Assembly: GCA_021793675.1 (NCBI GenBank)
Contig: JAJYSG010000019.1
Span: 1 to 40,096, forward strand
Reading direction: 5' to 3'
Length of the DNA: 40,096 nucleotides
Source: Actinomycetes bacterium
Lineage (GTDB): Bacteria > Actinomycetota > Actinomycetes > Actinomycetales > Cellulomonadaceae
How positions within the stretch are numbered: the stretch's first letter is position 1; every line of letters starts with the position of its first letter. The translations under genes were made by a program, and so were the position numbers. Positions 16,415 to 23,501 of the stretch are shown piece after piece. The notes beneath the pieces are model-generated. The model made no database searches, had not been told where the DNA came from, and was given only the letters and a program-made list of their open reading frames with translations.

Positions 16415-17668
16415 TCATCGGGGACGGTTGCGCCGCGCCAGCGAGTCGATGGTCACGGCCGCGATGAGCACGATCGCGGTGACCACGTTCTTGGCCGCGG
16501 CGCTGAACCCCAGAAGCCCCATGCCGTTGTCGATCGCCGCGATCACCAGCCCGCCGAGCACGCCGTGCAGCATCTTGCCGCGGCCACCGAACAGGCTGGT
16601 GCCCCCGATCACCGCGCCGGCGATGCCGTAGAGCACCAGCGTGCCGCCGTCCAGGGACGTCGAGATCGACCGGAGCCGGGAGGCGTAGACGATCCCGGCC
16701 AGGCCGGCGGTGAGCGAGCAGAGCATGAACGACAGGATCCGGATCCGCACCAGGTTGATGCCGGCGCGCCGCGCAGCTTCCGCGTTGCCGCCGACGGCGT
16801 AGACGTACATGCCGAACCGACGGCGGCTGAGCAGGTACGCCCACACCACGAGCACGCCGAGCACCAGCAGCACCACCCACGGCAACCCGTAGACCGGTCG
16901 CAGCAGCCCCCGGTCCGCGTTGACGAGCAGCACGAGCGCCACGGCGCCGAGGGCGACGAGGGCGATCTTCGTGACGGTCAGCGTCATCGGCGCCGCCGGC
17001 AGCCCGGACGAGCGCCGCCGCGCGTCGCGCCGCCACATCAGCGTCCCGAAGAACGCCACCACCACCACCGCGACGACCCAGCCGCCGAGCCGCGACAAGG
17101 TCGAGCTGGCGATGCCGTTGATCACCGGGTCCTGGATGAGGATCGCGCCGCCGTTGCCGAGGACGAACAGCATGACCCCCGCCCAGAAGAGCTGGCCGGC
17201 GAGGGTCACGACGAACGACGGCAGCCCGATGGTGGCGAACAACGAGCCGTGCAGCACGCCGATGAAGGACGTCGCCGCCAGCGCGGCGACCACCGCCGCC
17301 CACCACGGCCAGCCGATGCCGGGCTGGAGCAGCCAGGCGACCACCACCGCGGAGATGCCGGCGACGAACCCGGCGGACAGGTCGATCTCGCCGAGCAGCA
17401 GCACGAACACCTCCGCCATGGCGATCAGGGCGAACACCGCAGCCTGGACGAGCAGGTTGACGAGGTTGCCGGCGGTGAGGAAGTGCTGGTTGAGGCTCTG
17501 GAAGATGATCGAGACGAGCACCAGGCCGCCGACCACCGGCAGCACCCCGGTCTCGCCCCCGCGGACACGCCGCCACGCCAGGCGCAGGTAGTCACCGGCA
17601 CCCAGCACCTCGACCTCGGCGTCGACCACCTGGCCCGGCGCCGGCGCCCGCTCGTCGGGCATCGTCAT
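16415..17668 (-). CDS. Sugar ABC transporter permease (XylH/RbsC type)
   Basis: This is the membrane channel of a carbohydrate importer. The 417 residues hold about 10-12 hydrophobic segments and the motifs of the BPD_transp_2 family: VFVLLLGEIDLSAGFVAG near residues 95-112 and AVIGGTSLFGGRGKMLHG near the C-terminus, plus GGNAEAARRAGINLVRIRI as the ATPase-coupling loop. Length and motifs are closest to XylH/GguB-type permeases. The ATG overlaps the ATPase stop by 4 bp (ATGA) and has GGAGGGGAGGG upstream inside the ATPase gene. The transported sugar cannot be told from sequence alone; xylose or another monosaccharide is likely. Confidence 0.93.
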   Translation of the reverse strand: MTMPDERAPAPGQVVDAEVEVLGAGDYLRLAWRRVRGGETGVLPVVGGLVLVSIIFQSLNQHFLTAGNLVNLLVQAAVFALIAMAEVFVLLLGEIDLSAGFVAGISAVVVAWLLQPGIGWPWWAAVVAALAATSFIGVLHGSLFATIGLPSFVVTLAGQLFWAGVMLFVLGNGGAILIQDPVINGIASSTLSRLGGWVVAVVVVAFFGTLMWRRDARRRSSGLPAAPMTLTVTKIALVALGAVALVLLVNADRGLLRPVYGLPWVVLLVLGVLVVWAYLLSRRRFGMYVYAVGGNAEAARRAGINLVRIRILSFMLCSLTAGLAGIVYASRLRSISTSLDGGTLVLYGIAGAVIGGTSLFGGRGKMLHGVLGGLVIAAIDNGMGLLGFSAAAKNVVTAIVLIAAVTIDSLARRNRPR

Positions 17669-18474
17669 GGGACAACCCTCCCCTCCAGGTCCGTGCCACG
17701 CGCGTTGGCGGAGACCTCCCGGTCCGACGTCCCGGTGGTCATGAGGTCGACGAGGATGCGCTCGTCGATCCGGTCCCGCGGGCGGACGTCCACCACGCGG
17801 CCGTGACGCATCACCGCCACCTGGTCGGAGACCGCCATGACGTCGACGAGGTTGTGCGAGATGAGCAGCACCGCGTGACCACGCCGTGCGAGCGTGCGCA
17901 CCAGGTCGAGCACCATCCGCGTCTGGGCGACGCCGAGGGCCGCCGTGGGCTCGTCCATGACGACGAGCTTCGACTCCCAGAGCACGGCCTTCGCGATGGC
18001 GACGGACTGGCGCTGACCACCGGACAGTGACGCCACCTGCTGGCGCACCGACCTCACCGTCGTCACCGCGAGGTCGGTCAGCGTGGCGGCCGCCGCCTGC
18101 TCCATCGACACGTCGTCGAGCTGCCCCCGCCGCACCCGCTCCCGGCCGAGGAACATGTTCTGGACGATGTCCAGGTTGTCGCACAGCGCGAGGTCCTGGT
18201 AGACGGTCTGGATGCCCAGCGCGGCCGCGTCGGCCGGAGTGTGCAGGTGGACCCGGACACCTTCCCAGAACATCTCACCCTGGTCCGGCGCATGGATCCC
18301 GGCGATGCACTTGATGAGAGTGGACTTGCCGGCCCCGTTGTCCCCGGCCAGCGCGGTGACCGCGCCGCCGGGGACGTCGAGGTCGACACCGGTCAACGCC
18401 TGGACCGGTCCGAACGACTTGGAGACCCCCCGCAGCCGGAGCAGCGGGGGGACCTCCGTGGTGTCGTCGGGCAT
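17665..18474 (-). CDS. Sugar ABC transporter ATP-binding protein (single domain)
   Basis: The 269-residue ATPase powers the importer. Walker A is GDNGAGKST (44-52), the Q-loop is VYQD (91-94), the signature is LSGGQ (150-154), Walker B is LVVMDEP (170-176), and the H-loop is LLISHNL. RbsA, MglA and XylG have two fused ABC domains of about 500 residues; this one has a single domain, so it should work as a homodimer. The ATG shares one base with the stop of the binding-protein gene (TGATG), so the three genes are translated in tandem. Confidence 0.93.
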   Translation of the reverse strand: MPDDTTEVPPLLRLRGVSKSFGPVQALTGVDLDVPGGAVTALAGDNGAGKSTLIKCIAGIHAPDQGEMFWEGVRVHLHTPADAAALGIQTVYQDLALCDNLDIVQNMFLGRERVRRGQLDDVSMEQAAAATLTDLAVTTVRSVRQQVASLSGGQRQSVAIAKAVLWESKLVVMDEPTAALGVAQTRMVLDLVRTLARRGHAVLLISHNLVDVMAVSDQVAVMRHGRVVDVRPRDRIDERILVDLMTTGTSDREVSANARGTDLEGRVVP

Positions 18475-19706
18475 CAGCTGATGCCCGCCGCCGCGCACGC
18501 AGCCGCGACGTCACCGGCGCACAGCTTGGCCGTCGTCACGGCGCCGTCCTTGACGACTGTCGAGGCCATGTTGGCCGTCGTGACCCAGATCGGCGTCGTG
18601 TAGACGGACTTGATGTTGGCGTTCAGCTGCGTGTCCATCGTCTCGGCGTTCACCAGGGACGACGGTGGCGTCTGACCGGCCCGCAGGAAGATCGCCAGCG
18701 CCGCCGCCGCCTGCGCCTCGAGGTAGATCGGCTTGTAGACCGTGCCGCACTGGTACCCGGTGAGGATGTTCTGCAGGCCGGGCAGCGACGCGTCCTGACC
18801 GGTGGTCGGGAAGGTCTTGGGCTGCACGCCCTTGCTCTTGAGGATCGAGATCACGGCGTTGGCGTTGTCGTCGTTCGGCGTGATCACCGCGTTGATGTTC
18901 GGGTGTGCCGTCAGCTGCTGCTCGAAGGTCGTGGCGGCGACGGACGGGGTCCAGGTGCCGGCCGGCTCGCCGACCTTGACGTAGGCGCCGCTGGCGAACT
19001 TCGGTTGCAGCACGCCGTTGTACCCCTGCGCGAACAGCGTCGCGTTGTTGTCCGTCGGGTCGCCGTCCATGATGAGGATGTTCGGCTTGGCGACCTTCCA
19101 GTCGCTGATGCACTGCACCAGGCCCTGACCCATGGTCTGGCCGACCTTCACGTTGTCGAAGCTCACGTAGTAGCGGTCCGCCGGGCCACCCTTGACCAGC
19201 CGGTCGTAGTCGATGACCGCCACCCCGGCGGCCTTCGCCGTCGCCTCGATCGCGGCACCGCTGCCGGAGTCGATCGGGTCGATCAGCAGCACCGACGCCC
19301 CTTCGTTGATGTCCGCCTCGGCCTGCGTCTGCATCGTGGAGGTGCTGCCGTTGGCGTTGTCGACCTTGAACTGCGCGGACGTCAGGCCGGCGGCCTCGAA
19401 CGCCTTCGTGAGGTAGGGCGCGTCGTACTGGACGTACCGCGTCGACGTGGTGGTGTCAGGCAGCAGCACGCCGATGAGGCCCTTGCCCGACGCGGCCACG
19501 CCCTTCAGCTCTGCCATCACCGAGAAGTCCGACGTGAACGCGGAGGCCTCGATCTGCGGCACGCTGCCGGCACCGGCCGTCGCGCTGCCGGCGGGCGACG
19601 GCGGCGTCGTCTGCCCCCCGCCTCCGCTTCCTCCCGAGCACCCCGCGAGCACCAGGCCGAGCGCCGCCGTCGCGCCGACGATCCGTACCGCCTTGAACGT
19701 AGACAT
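18474..19706 (-). CDS. Sugar-binding lipoprotein of ABC transporter (XylF/ChvE-like)
   Basis: This extracytoplasmic receptor delivers sugar to the permease. A signal peptide ends in the lipobox VLAGC with Cys23, followed by a Gly/Ser/Thr tether. The periplasmic-binding-protein type 1 fold starts near residue 75 (GLIGVLLPDTTTSTRYVQYD). INEGASVLLIDPIDSGSGAA and ILIMDGDPTDNNATLFAQGY are typical of D-xylose-binding XylF and ChvE, as is AVITPNDDNANAVISIL. At 410 residues it is longer than the usual 330-350. The ATG has GGAGGTGG about 9 bases upstream. It is first in the operon. Confidence 0.92.
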   Translation of the reverse strand: MSTFKAVRIVGATAALGLVLAGCSGGSGGGGQTTPPSPAGSATAGAGSVPQIEASAFTSDFSVMAELKGVAASGKGLIGVLLPDTTTSTRYVQYDAPYLTKAFEAAGLTSAQFKVDNANGSTSTMQTQAEADINEGASVLLIDPIDSGSGAAIEATAKAAGVAVIDYDRLVKGGPADRYYVSFDNVKVGQTMGQGLVQCISDWKVAKPNILIMDGDPTDNNATLFAQGYNGVLQPKFASGAYVKVGEPAGTWTPSVAATTFEQQLTAHPNINAVITPNDDNANAVISILKSKGVQPKTFPTTGQDASLPGLQNILTGYQCGTVYKPIYLEAQAAAALAIFLRAGQTPPSSLVNAETMDTQLNANIKSVYTTPIWVTTANMASTVVKDGAVTTAKLCAGDVAAACAAAGIS

Positions 19707-19722
19707 CGTGGTCCACCTCCAT

Positions 19723-19748
19723 GGGAATGGGCATTCCCTTCGATCGAA
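19723..19748. promoter_or_regulatory. Two adjacent palindromes before the sugar-binding protein gene
   Basis: GGGAATG-GG-CATTCCC (19723-19738) is a perfect 7-bp inverted repeat. TTCGATCGAA (19739-19748) is a perfect 10-bp palindrome immediately next to it. Both lie 17-42 bp before the ATG, just upstream of the Shine-Dalgarno. They could be operators for a LacI- or ROK-type sugar repressor or a leader hairpin. No regulator gene lies beside the operon. Confidence 0.45.
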
Positions 19749-19803
19749 GTGGAGTCCCGGGGACCATGACTCGCAAGCCGAGCTGCCAATCTGTTACCGA
19801 TTC

Positions 19804-19821
19804 TTCTGCATGGCGTCAGAA
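19804..19821. promoter_or_regulatory. Inverted repeat TTCTG-N8-CAGAA, possible operator
   Basis: An 18-bp interrupted palindrome in the AT-richer part of the upstream region, about 100 bp before the binding-protein ATG. Position and shape fit a regulator site, but nothing further supports it. Confidence 0.3.
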
Positions 19822-19994
19822 AACTGGCTCACACCATTCTCTCGGACAGTTCTCGCGAATTGCTCATCCGCCGCACCCGGGACGCACAGCGGCTACTGCG
19901 ACGGCCGTCGACCAGGTCCGTTCCCGGTGTCGTCGCCGCCCGCGACGAAGCCCAGCCGCAGCGGCCACGGCGCGGCCGCCCTCACGACGAGCAG

Positions 19995-20014
19995 CAGGCA
20001 GGCAGGCAGGCAGG
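19995..20014 (+). repeat. CAGG tetranucleotide repeat, five copies
   Basis: Five uninterrupted CAGG units followed by C, in non-coding sequence. Such short runs are prone to slippage. Confidence 0.85.
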
Positions 20015-20162
20015 CGGGCGCGTGTCCGGCACGACGAGCCGCGGCAGCAGGCGCGGCGAGCGTCGTCGACCAGCCGCCGCAGCGGGAGTGCCGAACCGAT
20101 CGGGGCGCCCTCACGGGTCACCGTCCAGGTACAGCCCGCGTCGGACCGTCCGGCGAACGGCC

Positions 20163-21062
20163 TCAGCCGATGATCGCGGCGTTCGCCTGCAGCGCCCCGG
20201 TCACCAGGAGGATCACGACGAGCACCGCCAGGCCGATCCGGTACCGCACGAACGCCTGGTAGCCGAACGTCGACACGATCTTGAGGAACACGATGATGAC
20301 GAGGTAGCCGACGACGAACGCGACCAGCGTGGCCAGGATGGTGGCGCCGAAGCCCGGTGTGTTGCCGTGCCCGAACTGGTCGAAGCTGGTGAACAGCTCG
20401 AACAGCCCGGAGCCGAACACCGCCGGGATCGCGAGCAGGAAGGAGTACCGCGCGGCGGCCTCCCGGGTGTACCCGAGGAACAGCCCGCCGGTGATGGTGC
20501 CACCCGAGCGGGACACGCCCGGGACGAGCGCAAGGGCCTGCCAGAGGCCGAACCACAGCGCGTGGCGCGGCGTCAGCTCCTGCACGGTGCGCTGCTTGGC
20601 CCCGACCCGGTCGGCCCGGCCGAGGACCAGGCCGAGGACGACGAGCACGGTCGCGATGATCCAGAGGTTCCGGAACGCCCCTTCGATGGCGTCCTTGAAC
20701 AGCAGGCCGAGCACGACGATGGGCACCGACCCGATCGTGATGAACCACGCCATGAGCGCGTCGTGGTCCGCGGGCGCCCCGACAGGGGCCCCGGCACGCG
20801 AGCGCCAGTCCGTGCCGAGGTCGCCGCGCACGGCACGCCACCAGTGGACGCAGATGCGGGCGATGTCCCGGCGGAAGTACAGCACCACCGCCGACTCGGT
20901 CCCCAGCTGGATGACGGCGGTGAAGGCCGCGCCCGCGTCGTGCCCGGTCAGCAGCTCGCTGACGATCCGGATGTGGGCGCTCGAGGAGACGGGGAGGAAC
21001 TCCGTGAGGCCCTGGATCAGGCCCAGCAGCAGGGCAGCGGCCGCGCCCAGTCCGTGCGTCAT
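20163..21062 (-). CDS. uppP: Undecaprenyl-diphosphate phosphatase UppP (BacA)
   Basis: UppP removes a phosphate from undecaprenyl diphosphate at the membrane, recycling the lipid carrier for peptidoglycan and other wall polymers; extra copies confer bacitracin resistance. The 299-residue protein is polytopic with both signature motifs: QGLTEFLPVSSSAH (17-30) and PGVSRSG (181-187), which hold the catalytic Glu, Ser and Arg. The ATG at 21062 follows a TAAGGT -10 by 8 bases, so the leader is almost absent. It is divergent from the aldo/keto reductase gene. Confidence 0.96.
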   Translation of the reverse strand: MTHGLGAAAALLLGLIQGLTEFLPVSSSAHIRIVSELLTGHDAGAAFTAVIQLGTESAVVLYFRRDIARICVHWWRAVRGDLGTDWRSRAGAPVGAPADHDALMAWFITIGSVPIVVLGLLFKDAIEGAFRNLWIIATVLVVLGLVLGRADRVGAKQRTVQELTPRHALWFGLWQALALVPGVSRSGGTITGGLFLGYTREAAARYSFLLAIPAVFGSGLFELFTSFDQFGHGNTPGFGATILATLVAFVVGYLVIIVFLKIVSTFGYQAFVRYRIGLAVLVVILLVTGALQANAAIIG

Positions 21063-21070
21063 GGTCGGTC

Positions 21071-21076
21071 ACCTTA
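21071..21076 (-). promoter_or_regulatory. uppP -10 box (TAAGGT-N8-ATG)
   Basis: TAAGGT on the minus strand lies 8 bases before the uppP ATG. Divergent from the AKR promoter 38 bp away. Confidence 0.45.
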
Positions 21077-21114
21077 TCGGCGCGCAGCGAACGAGCCGGG
21101 ACCTGACGCCCCGC

Positions 21115-21120
21115 TAGGGT
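21115..21120 (+). promoter_or_regulatory. Aldo/keto reductase -10 box (TAGGGT-N8-ATG)
   Basis: TAGGGT on the plus strand lies 8 bases before the ATG at 21129, giving a leader of at most a few bases. Confidence 0.45.
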
Positions 21121-21128
21121 GCGATGAC

Positions 21129-22100
21129 ATGGAGCACCGCCGGCTGGGACGGACTGGGTTGCAGGTGTCCTGGATGGGTCTGGGCACCATGACCTGGAGC
21201 AGGGACACCGACGAGCACGACGCGCGAGAGCTGCTGCACGACTTCGTCGAGGCCGGGGGCACGCTCGTCGACACGTCGGCGTCGTACGCGCAGGGCGGTG
21301 CCGAGGAGCTGCTCGGCGCGCTGCTGGGCGACGTCGTCGACCGCCGCGAGCTGACGATCGTCACCAAGGGCGGCGTGCGGCGCAGCAACGACGGCGCGGT
21401 GGTCGACGCCTCCCGTGGCGCCCTGCTGGACAACCTGGACGGCTCGCTCGAGCGCCTGGGCACGGACCACGTCGACGTCTGGCTGGTCCAGACCCCCGAC
21501 CCGCGCACGCCGTTGGAGGAGACGGTCTCGGCGCTGCGCCTGGCGGTCGTCTCCGGCCGGACCCGGTACGTCGGGCTGTCCAACCACGCCGGCTGGCAGG
21601 TGGCCCGCGCGGCGTCGCTGCTGCAGCCCGACATCGGGCTGGCCGCGATCGAGGCGGAGTACTCGCTGCTGCAGCGCGGCATCGAGCGCGAGGCGCTGCC
21701 GGCGGCGGACAACCTCGGTGCGGGGCTCCTGGCGTGGTCGGCCCTGGGCCGCGGCGTGCTCACCGGCAAGTACCGCCGCACGGTGCCGGCCGACTCGCGC
21801 GCCGCGTCGGCGCACCTGGCCGGGTTCGTCGAGCCCTACCTGACGCGCCCGGCCGCCGCTGTGGTCGAGGCGCTCGTCACGGCCGCTTCCGGGCTCGAGC
21901 GCCCGCCGGCCCAGGTGGCGCTCGCATGGCTGCGGGACCGCGCCGGCGTCGCGTCCGCGCTCGTCGGGCCGCGGACCCCGGTCCAGCTGCGCCAGCTGCT
22001 GGCCGCCGACGACCTCGAGGTGCCACCGGAGCTGGCCAGGGCGCTCGACGACGTCAGCGCGCCCACGCTGGGATACCCCGAGCGGCTGACGCTCGGCTGA
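21129..22100 (+). CDS. Aldo/keto reductase family protein
   Basis: The 323-residue chain has the AKR (beta/alpha)8 fold: MEHRRLGRTGLQVSWMGLGT, then GGTLVDTSASYAQGGAEELLG with the tetrad Asp and Tyr, and ELTIVTKGGV with the Lys. YVGLSNHAGWQ and ALVGPRTPVQLRQLL are the NADP-binding ends. In the fourth position, where most AKRs have His (as in QLHWPD), this protein reads DVWLVQTPDP, so the catalytic His is Gln (codon CAG). Activity may therefore differ from classical AKRs. The ATG at 21129 starts the conserved N-terminus; an ATG at 21124 is out of frame. Substrate unknown. Confidence 0.93.
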   Translation: MEHRRLGRTGLQVSWMGLGTMTWSRDTDEHDARELLHDFVEAGGTLVDTSASYAQGGAEELLGALLGDVVDRRELTIVTKGGVRRSNDGAVVDASRGALLDNLDGSLERLGTDHVDVWLVQTPDPRTPLEETVSALRLAVVSGRTRYVGLSNHAGWQVARAASLLQPDIGLAAIEAEYSLLQRGIEREALPAADNLGAGLLAWSALGRGVLTGKYRRTVPADSRAASAHLAGFVEPYLTRPAAAVVEALVTAASGLERPPAQVALAWLRDRAGVASALVGPRTPVQLRQLLAADDLEVPPELARALDDVSAPTLGYPERLTLG

Positions 22101-22118
22101 GCGGGCAACCGTCGGACG

Positions 22119-22442
22119 TCAGTGGCTGACGGTCTCGCCCTCGTCGGTCCAGTCCCCGTCGTCGATGTCGACGTCGTCGTCGAGGTCCTCGTCGTCCTCG
22201 TCGGACTCGTCGTCGGGCTCCTCGTCCTCCGCGTCCTCGTCCTCCTCGCCGAGGTAGAACGGGGTGGCCTCGCCGTAGACCGTGCCGAGCGCGTCGTCGT
22301 ACACCTCGAACGCGTCTGCGAGCACGTCGTAGGCGTCGTCGACCGCGGGGTCGTCCTCGCCGTGGCGGGCCTGGACGGCGCTGAAGTGGGCTTCGAGCGC
22401 AGCGATCAGCCGGTCGAGAGCGGCACGCGGGTCGACGGTCAT
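22119..22442 (-). CDS. Highly acidic small protein of unknown function
   Basis: The 107-residue product has a helical N-terminal half (AALDRLIAALEAHFSAVQAR, then YDVLADAFEVYDDALGTVYGE) and a C-terminal tail of about 40 residues that is mostly Asp and Glu. No catalytic motif is visible. Similar short acidic proteins occur across actinobacteria; their function is not known to me. The ATG at 22442 follows TACCGT by exactly 6 bases, which supports this start over longer upstream options. It converges on the AKR gene. Confidence 0.75.
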   Translation of the reverse strand: MTVDPRAALDRLIAALEAHFSAVQARHGEDDPAVDDAYDVLADAFEVYDDALGTVYGEATPFYLGEEDEDAEDEEPDDESDEDDEDLDDDVDIDDGDWTDEGETVSH

Positions 22443-22448
22443 GCCCTG

Positions 22449-22454
22449 ACGGTA
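22449..22454 (-). promoter_or_regulatory. Leaderless promoter of the acidic-protein gene (TACCGT-N6-ATG)
   Basis: TACCGT on the minus strand is followed by 6 bases and the ATG at 22442. Confidence 0.4.
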
Positions 22455-22532
22455 GCGCCGCGGGGGGCACAATGGCACAGCGTCCGCGCGTCGCAGCGGC
22501 ATGGCGCACGGCTCGATGGTGCGAGGTGGTGC

Positions 22533-22796
22533 ATGGACGGAGATCTCACGACGGGCAACCGCGCCCGGGCGTCGCGGCGCTTCCTGGGGATGGGTGGTCA
22601 GTACGAGCACCGGATGCTGACGATCCCCCGCTGGACCAGCGGCAACGACGCCCGCACGATGCTCGCTGACGAGGCGGAGTACGGACGCTGGGAGCTCAGC
22701 CGCACCCGCCTGTACCCGGGCGGCGAGCGCAAGGTGTGGCTGCGCCGCAAGATCATTCGGGTCCGCCCGACGTTCGAGGAGGACGACGAGGACTGA
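22533..22796 (+). CDS. DUF5703-type small basic protein
   Basis: The 87-residue product contains QYEHRMLTIPRWTSGNDART, then AEYGRWELSRTRLYPGGERK and VWLRRKIIRV, which match the short actinobacterial DUF5703 family as I remember it. Function is unknown. The ATG at 22533 has GAGG 6 bases upstream and was preferred; the family core begins about residue 20, so a later ATG at MGGQYEHRM (22590) is possible. The tail is acidic. This family is often found near an M20 peptidase gene, as here. Confidence 0.8.
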   Translation: MDGDLTTGNRARASRRFLGMGGQYEHRMLTIPRWTSGNDARTMLADEAEYGRWELSRTRLYPGGERKVWLRRKIIRVRPTFEEDDED

Positions 22797-22823
22797 GCTC
22801 GCCCCCGGCGAGCCGGTCCGTCG

Positions 22824-23420
22824 TCACCCGGGCCCCGCCTGCCCGTGGCGCGACACGCACGCCAGGTCCAGCGGGATGTCCTTGGTCGTCATGATCATGA
22901 CGCTGGCAGTTCCGTCGACGGGCACGGTGCGCCGCACCCCGAGCGCGCTGAGGGTCACCCGTGCCGGGGCCGGCCCGAAGCTCCCGCCTGCGCTGTAGCC
23001 GCCGCACCCCGACCCGAACGAGAACGCCACCCCGACACGCTGCCCCGGCGCCAGCCGTGCTGTGGCCAGCGGGCCACCCAGCTCGCCGGTCCCCGGATCG
23101 ACCGCGACGAGGTGCACGTTCACGTACAGCAGCGGCTGGAGCGCCGGGACCGTGACGTCGACGGGCACGGGGCCGGTGTTCCGGAACGTCCACACGCCGC
23201 CGTAGGTGCCGTCGGACGGGTCCGTGACCACGAGCGTGCCGGTCTGCGTGGCGACCGCCGCGGGGTCGGCGACGAACTCCTCTGCGCGCTCGAGCCGCGG
23301 CAACCGCGCCACCACCTGCCAGCCCGCCACGACCAGGACGACGACGCACGCGGCGGCGACCGCGCGCCACCTGCGGCGCCGTGCCTGGCGGGCTGCTGGT
23401 GCGGCTTCCTCGATCGCCAC
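22824..23420 (-). CDS. Single-pass membrane-anchored protein of unknown function
   Basis: The 198-residue product has a short Arg-rich cytoplasmic start (ARQARRRRWR), one membrane helix at about residues 19-37, and an external domain of about 155 residues rich in beta-strand-like sequence (TYGGVWTFRNTGPVPVDVTV, PLLYVNVHLVAVDPGTG). Two cysteines (in GSGCGG and LACVS) could form a disulfide. No family was recognised; an Ig-like or DUF-type extracellular domain is possible. The GTG at 23420 follows TAGCGT by 6 bases, which supports this start. Confidence 0.75.
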   Translation of the reverse strand: MAIEEAAPAARQARRRRWRAVAAACVVVLVVAGWQVVARLPRLERAEEFVADPAAVATQTGTLVVTDPSDGTYGGVWTFRNTGPVPVDVTVPALQPLLYVNVHLVAVDPGTGELGGPLATARLAPGQRVGVAFSFGSGCGGYSAGGSFGPAPARVTLSALGVRRTVPVDGTASVMIMTTKDIPLDLACVSRHGQAGPG

Positions 23421-23426
23421 ACCCCG

Positions 23427-23432
23427 ACGCTA
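23427..23432 (-). promoter_or_regulatory. Leaderless promoter of the membrane-anchored protein (TAGCGT-N6-GTG)
   Basis: TAGCGT on the minus strand is followed by 6 bases and the GTG at 23420. Confidence 0.45.
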
Positions 23433-23501
23433 CCGGCGGCCACCCGGCGGCGTCGGGAATCCGCAGCTCGGTCCGGTCACCACGCCGGCCGCGACCCGCC
23501 G

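Larger units (their letters stand above)
19707..20162. other. 456-bp gene-free region upstream of the sugar ABC operon
   Basis: No convincing gene is seen. It holds the operon leader with two adjacent palindromes (19723-19738, 19739-19748), a less GC-rich stretch at about 19780-19860 that probably contains the promoter and a TTCTG-N8-CAGAA inverted repeat (19804-19821), and a CAGG tetranucleotide run (19995-20014). The part from 20015 to the uppP stop shows nothing recognisable. Confidence 0.5.

Noticed and set aside
19860-20162. A plus-strand gene upstream of the aldo/keto reductase within a 746-residue frame
   Set aside because: The frame upstream of 21129 is the antisense of uppP and low-complexity non-coding sequence; the AKR N-terminus is at 21129.
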